From contig NZ_CP084626.1 of assembly GCF_022878925.1 (NCBI RefSeq), positions 2,914,001 through 2,978,000 of the forward strand: DNA of 64,000 nucleotides, in the 5' to 3' direction. This document shows, one piece after another, positions 61,635 to 64,000 of this stretch (position 1 is the stretch's first letter; each line of letters begins with the position of its first letter). Under the pieces are notes generated by a model that saw only the letters and a list, made by a program, of their open reading frames with translations, was not told the origin of the DNA and ran no database searches. Made by a program: the position numbers and the translations under genes. This DNA comes from Caballeronia sp. TF1N1 (GTDB lineage: Bacteria; Pseudomonadota; Gammaproteobacteria; Burkholderiales; Burkholderiaceae).

Positions 61635-62223
61635 GTCGTTGCTCCTTTAGCTCGATTGAACATGCGCGTTTGAGGCGGCTGTGTGCGTTGATTCGCCAGC
61701 CTCGGACCGCGTTGGCGAGTGAGTTTGCCAGCTTTCCCTTTCAGACGCCTGAGCGCGTCCGCGCCGCGCTGGCATGACCTTTGACGGGAAAAGGATTTTT
61801 AGAGCGGCTGGTCTAAACACTTGGCGACTTAGCGGCTTTAAAAACAGGCTAATGAAGCGAGCGCGCGGGATTATCGGCAAACGGCCGCCGCTCTTGAAGC
61901 GCGTTCAAACCGGCACACGTCCGCCCCTTGGAAACCCGCATGAACAGGGCGTCTTCACGGAACGCCACCACAAACGCCCGCGCTTCTCAACTGGCCTTTA
62001 ATCGGTAGTCACACCAGTATCTTAAAAAACTTCCCTAATTTAATTTGACACCCCTACACTTGCGCGCAGTGCGGATGGCGGCCGCCAAAAATGGCCAGCC
62101 AGAAGGACTTGCCAAGTGCATGACGATGCATCCGGCGTGGTCGTCCACGGGACTGAGCGATCGTGATGAAAGACGGGGCACAGGGCGATTACGTTGTTTT
62201 TGGGACCGAAACTGGAGACTTAC
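61635..62223. other. intergenic region upstream of the amino acid binding protein gene
   Basis: 589 bp with no supported gene. TTGACA at 62045-62050 and TACACT at 62055-62060 are too close to be partners, so no promoter is assigned. The stretch 61990-62045 is AT-rich and probably holds the promoter. Confidence 0.35.
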
Positions 62224-63369
62224 ATGAACACCAAGCTTCACAAACTGTTGCCGATCAGCGCTGCAGCCGTGCTGTTCGCTACGTTGGCAACATCCGCAGC
62301 AGCCGACCAGGTCGTCAAGATCGGTCACGTCGCTCCGCTGACCGGCGGCATTGCTCACCTGGGCAAGGATAACGAAAACGGCGCGCGGCTCGCAGTCGAG
62401 GAAATCAACGCGAAGGGTCTCACCATCGGCGGCCAGAAGGTTACGCTGGAACTCGACGCGCAGGATGACGCGGCCGACCCGCGTACCGCCACGCAGGTTG
62501 CACAGAAGCTGGTCGACGACAAGGTTGTCGGCGTCGTCGGTCACTTGAACTCCGGTACGTCCATCCCGGCATCGAAGATTTACAGCGACGCGAGCATCGT
62601 TCAGATTTCGCCGTCGGCCACGAACCCGACCTACACGCAGCAAGGCTTCAAGACGACGTATCGCGTCGTCGCGACCGATGCTCAACAAGGCCCGGCGCTC
62701 GCCAACTACGCCGCGAAGCAATTGAAGGTGAAGAGCGTCGCCGTGGTGGACGACTCGACCGCCTACGGTCAGGGTCTCGCCAACGAGTTCGAAAAGACCG
62801 CGAAGGCACTCGGCCTGAAGGTCATTTCGCACGATGCGACCAACGACAAGGCAGTCGACTTCCGCGCGATTCTGACGAAGATCAAGGGTGAGAACCCCGA
62901 CGCGGTGATGTACGGCGGCATGGACGCAACCGGCGGCCCGTTCGCGAAGCAAGCCAAGCAGCTCGGCCTGCGCGCGAAGGTTCTCGCAGGCGACGGCGTC
63001 TGCACGGAAAAGCTGGCCGACCTGGCTGGCGACGCAACCGACAACATCGTGTGCTCCGAAGCCGGCATGGCGCTCGAAAAGATGGAAGGCGGCCAGGCGT
63101 TCGCGGCGAAGTTCCAGAAGCGCTTCGGTCAGCCGATCCAGATCTACGCGCCGTTCACGTATGACGCGGTGTATATCATCGTCGACGCGATGAAGCGCGC
63201 AAACTCGACCGATCCGGCGAAGATCGTTGCCGCCATGCCGAACACGGACTACAAGGGCGTGATCGGCGAGACGACCTTCGATTCGAAGGGCGACCTGAAG
63301 CACGGCGTGATCTCGCTGTACGACTACAAGAAGGGCAAGAAGAGCTTGCTGGACGTCGTCAAGATGTAA
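62224..63369 (+). CDS. branched-chain amino acid ABC transporter substrate-binding protein (LivK/LivJ type)
   Basis: 381 residues from ATG 62224 with TGGAG nine bases upstream. A signal peptide ends about TSAAA, and the mature protein begins DQVVKIGHVAPLTGGIAHLG, the periplasmic binding protein type 1 start. It binds leucine, isoleucine, valine or related ligands in the periplasm. No livHMGF genes are next to it, so it would use a permease encoded elsewhere. Followed by a strong terminator. Confidence 0.95.
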   Translation: MNTKLHKLLPISAAAVLFATLATSAAADQVVKIGHVAPLTGGIAHLGKDNENGARLAVEEINAKGLTIGGQKVTLELDAQDDAADPRTATQVAQKLVDDKVVGVVGHLNSGTSIPASKIYSDASIVQISPSATNPTYTQQGFKTTYRVVATDAQQGPALANYAAKQLKVKSVAVVDDSTAYGQGLANEFEKTAKALGLKVISHDATNDKAVDFRAILTKIKGENPDAVMYGGMDATGGPFAKQAKQLGLRAKVLAGDGVCTEKLADLAGDATDNIVCSEAGMALEKMEGGQAFAAKFQKRFGQPIQIYAPFTYDAVYIIVDAMKRANSTDPAKIVAAMPNTDYKGVIGETTFDSKGDLKHGVISLYDYKKGKKSLLDVVKM

Positions 63370-63393
63370 TGACGGCGGGCCTTCGGCTCCAAG

Positions 63394-63428
63394 AAACGCG
63401 CGGACTTCAAAGGTCCGCGCGTTTTTTT
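63394..63428 (+). terminator. rho-independent terminator of the binding protein gene
   Basis: The perfect 12-bp stem AAACGCGCGGAC/GTCCGCGCGTTT with a 7-nt loop runs into seven T. The T-run overlaps the stop codon of the converging MFS gene. Confidence 0.93.
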
Positions 63429-64000
63429 ATATCTTGAGGCGCTTGAGGATCTTCGGTCCGATCAGCGCGATCAAGGCGCAGCAAGCCGCGACCACGCACA
63501 ACCCGATGGGCAATGTGCTGATTTGCGCGACGCCGCCAATCAGCACCGGTCCGAGCAGCAAGCCGAAATACGCGAGGCCCGCGACCTGCGCGAGCCCTTC
63601 CGCCGCCGTCACGCCCTCCACGCGCGCCGCGGCCGCGAAGAGCACCGGCATCATGTTGGCGAGGCCGAGGCCCATCAGCGTGAAGCCGGTCAGGGTCACG
63701 ACCGCGTTCGGCACGACGAGCGCCATCACCATGCCGATAAACGCGAGTCCCGCGCTGCCGAAGATCAATTGCGGCGCGCCGAAGCGAGCGCGCACGGCAT
63801 CGCCGCCAAAGCGACCGGCCGCCATGCCGCCCGAGAACGCGGCATAAGCGGCGCTTGCGACCGAGGGCGTGGCAAGCACGACGTCGCGCATGTACACGGT
63901 GGCCCAGTCGTACATGGCGCCCTCCGCAATCAACGCAACGAGCGCCATGCCGCCTAGCGCCCAGAGCGCGCCCGAGCGCCAGCGATTCGACGACGACGAT
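63427..64000 (-). CDS. MFS transporter (5' end outside window)
   Basis: Open frame to the window edge; 190 codons plus the stop are inside. Hydrophobic, about five membrane spans, with EGAMYDWATVYMRDV, which resembles the C-terminal half of YbjJ-like MFS proteins. The start codon is beyond 64000; the internal ATG at 63948 sits inside a span and is not the start. Confidence 0.85.
   Translation of the reverse strand, partial: SSSSNRWRSGALWALGGMALVALIAEGAMYDWATVYMRDVVLATPSVASAAYAAFSGGMAAGRFGGDAVRARFGAPQLIFGSAGLAFIGMVMALVVPNAVVTLTGFTLMGLGLANMMPVLFAAAARVEGVTAAEGLAQVAGLAYFGLLLGPVLIGGVAQISTLPIGLCVVAACCALIALIGPKILKRLKI

Overview
The window looks like the primary chromosome of a member of the Burkholderiaceae, most likely the Paraburkholderia/Caballeronia group. 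The DNA is GC-rich with strong third-position G/C bias. The type II secretion genes are in the order D-E-F-C-G-H-I-J-K-L-M-N, and hslVU-dksA-cobW, lpxL-dapF-DUF484-xerC-rlmI and metK have the arrangement I associate with this family. This assignment rests on gene content and order only. I see no insertion sequences, prophage, CRISPR array, tRNA or rRNA. It is mostly well-kept core chromosome with a few accessory cassettes.

Layout. 1-1962: a truncated CPA2 antiporter gene, then a gene-free AT-rich stretch with two perfect DnaA boxes that I interpret as a candidate replication origin. 1963-7421: mnmC (with a decayed methyltransferase half), a DedA-rhodanese fusion, HU, a COG0523 GTPase and a small lytic transglycosylase. 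8031-19441: a complete, tightly overlapping twelve-gene type II secretion (gsp) locus. 19664-24138: an outer-membrane efflux factor with a hexanucleotide-repeat tail, a small membrane protein, a MarR regulator and a DHA2 exporter. 24142-27640: a lipoprotein, gshA and ada. 27801-27895: a likely small RNA carrying two anti-Shine-Dalgarno elements. 27993-32309: hslUV, a zinc-free-type dksA and a His-rich CobW GTPase. 32443-37212: the rlmI/xerC/DUF484/dapF/lpxL run. 37313-38679: metK behind a strongly structured leader. 39442-47210: a dioxygenase, DUF3185 protein, MscS channel, aldo/keto reductase, Fpr, a soluble two-component pair and an APC transporter. 47610-55043: a seven-gene molybdenum hydroxylase operon of the cox type. 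55179-58462: two convergent PepSY membrane proteins (one behind a Fur box) and srkA. 58525 to the end: two small proteins, an MFS exporter, a dienelactone hydrolase, a branched-chain amino acid binding protein and a truncated MFS gene.

How genes work together. The gsp genes build one envelope machine: GspD secretin, GspE/F/L/M inner-membrane motor platform, GspG/H/I/J/K pseudopilus, and the GspC and GspN connectors. The cox-like operon encodes small, large and medium subunits of one enzyme, followed by its insertion and maturation factors (MoxR ATPase, VWA protein, SRPBCC protein, XdhC). HslV and HslU form one protease.

The two signals I consider most worth follow-up are RNA-level. One is the metK leader, where a perfect 13-bp pairing buries the ribosome binding site and an alternative pairing can free it. 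The other is the short RNA at 27836-27895 with a 10-nt duplicated element containing CTCCTCC.
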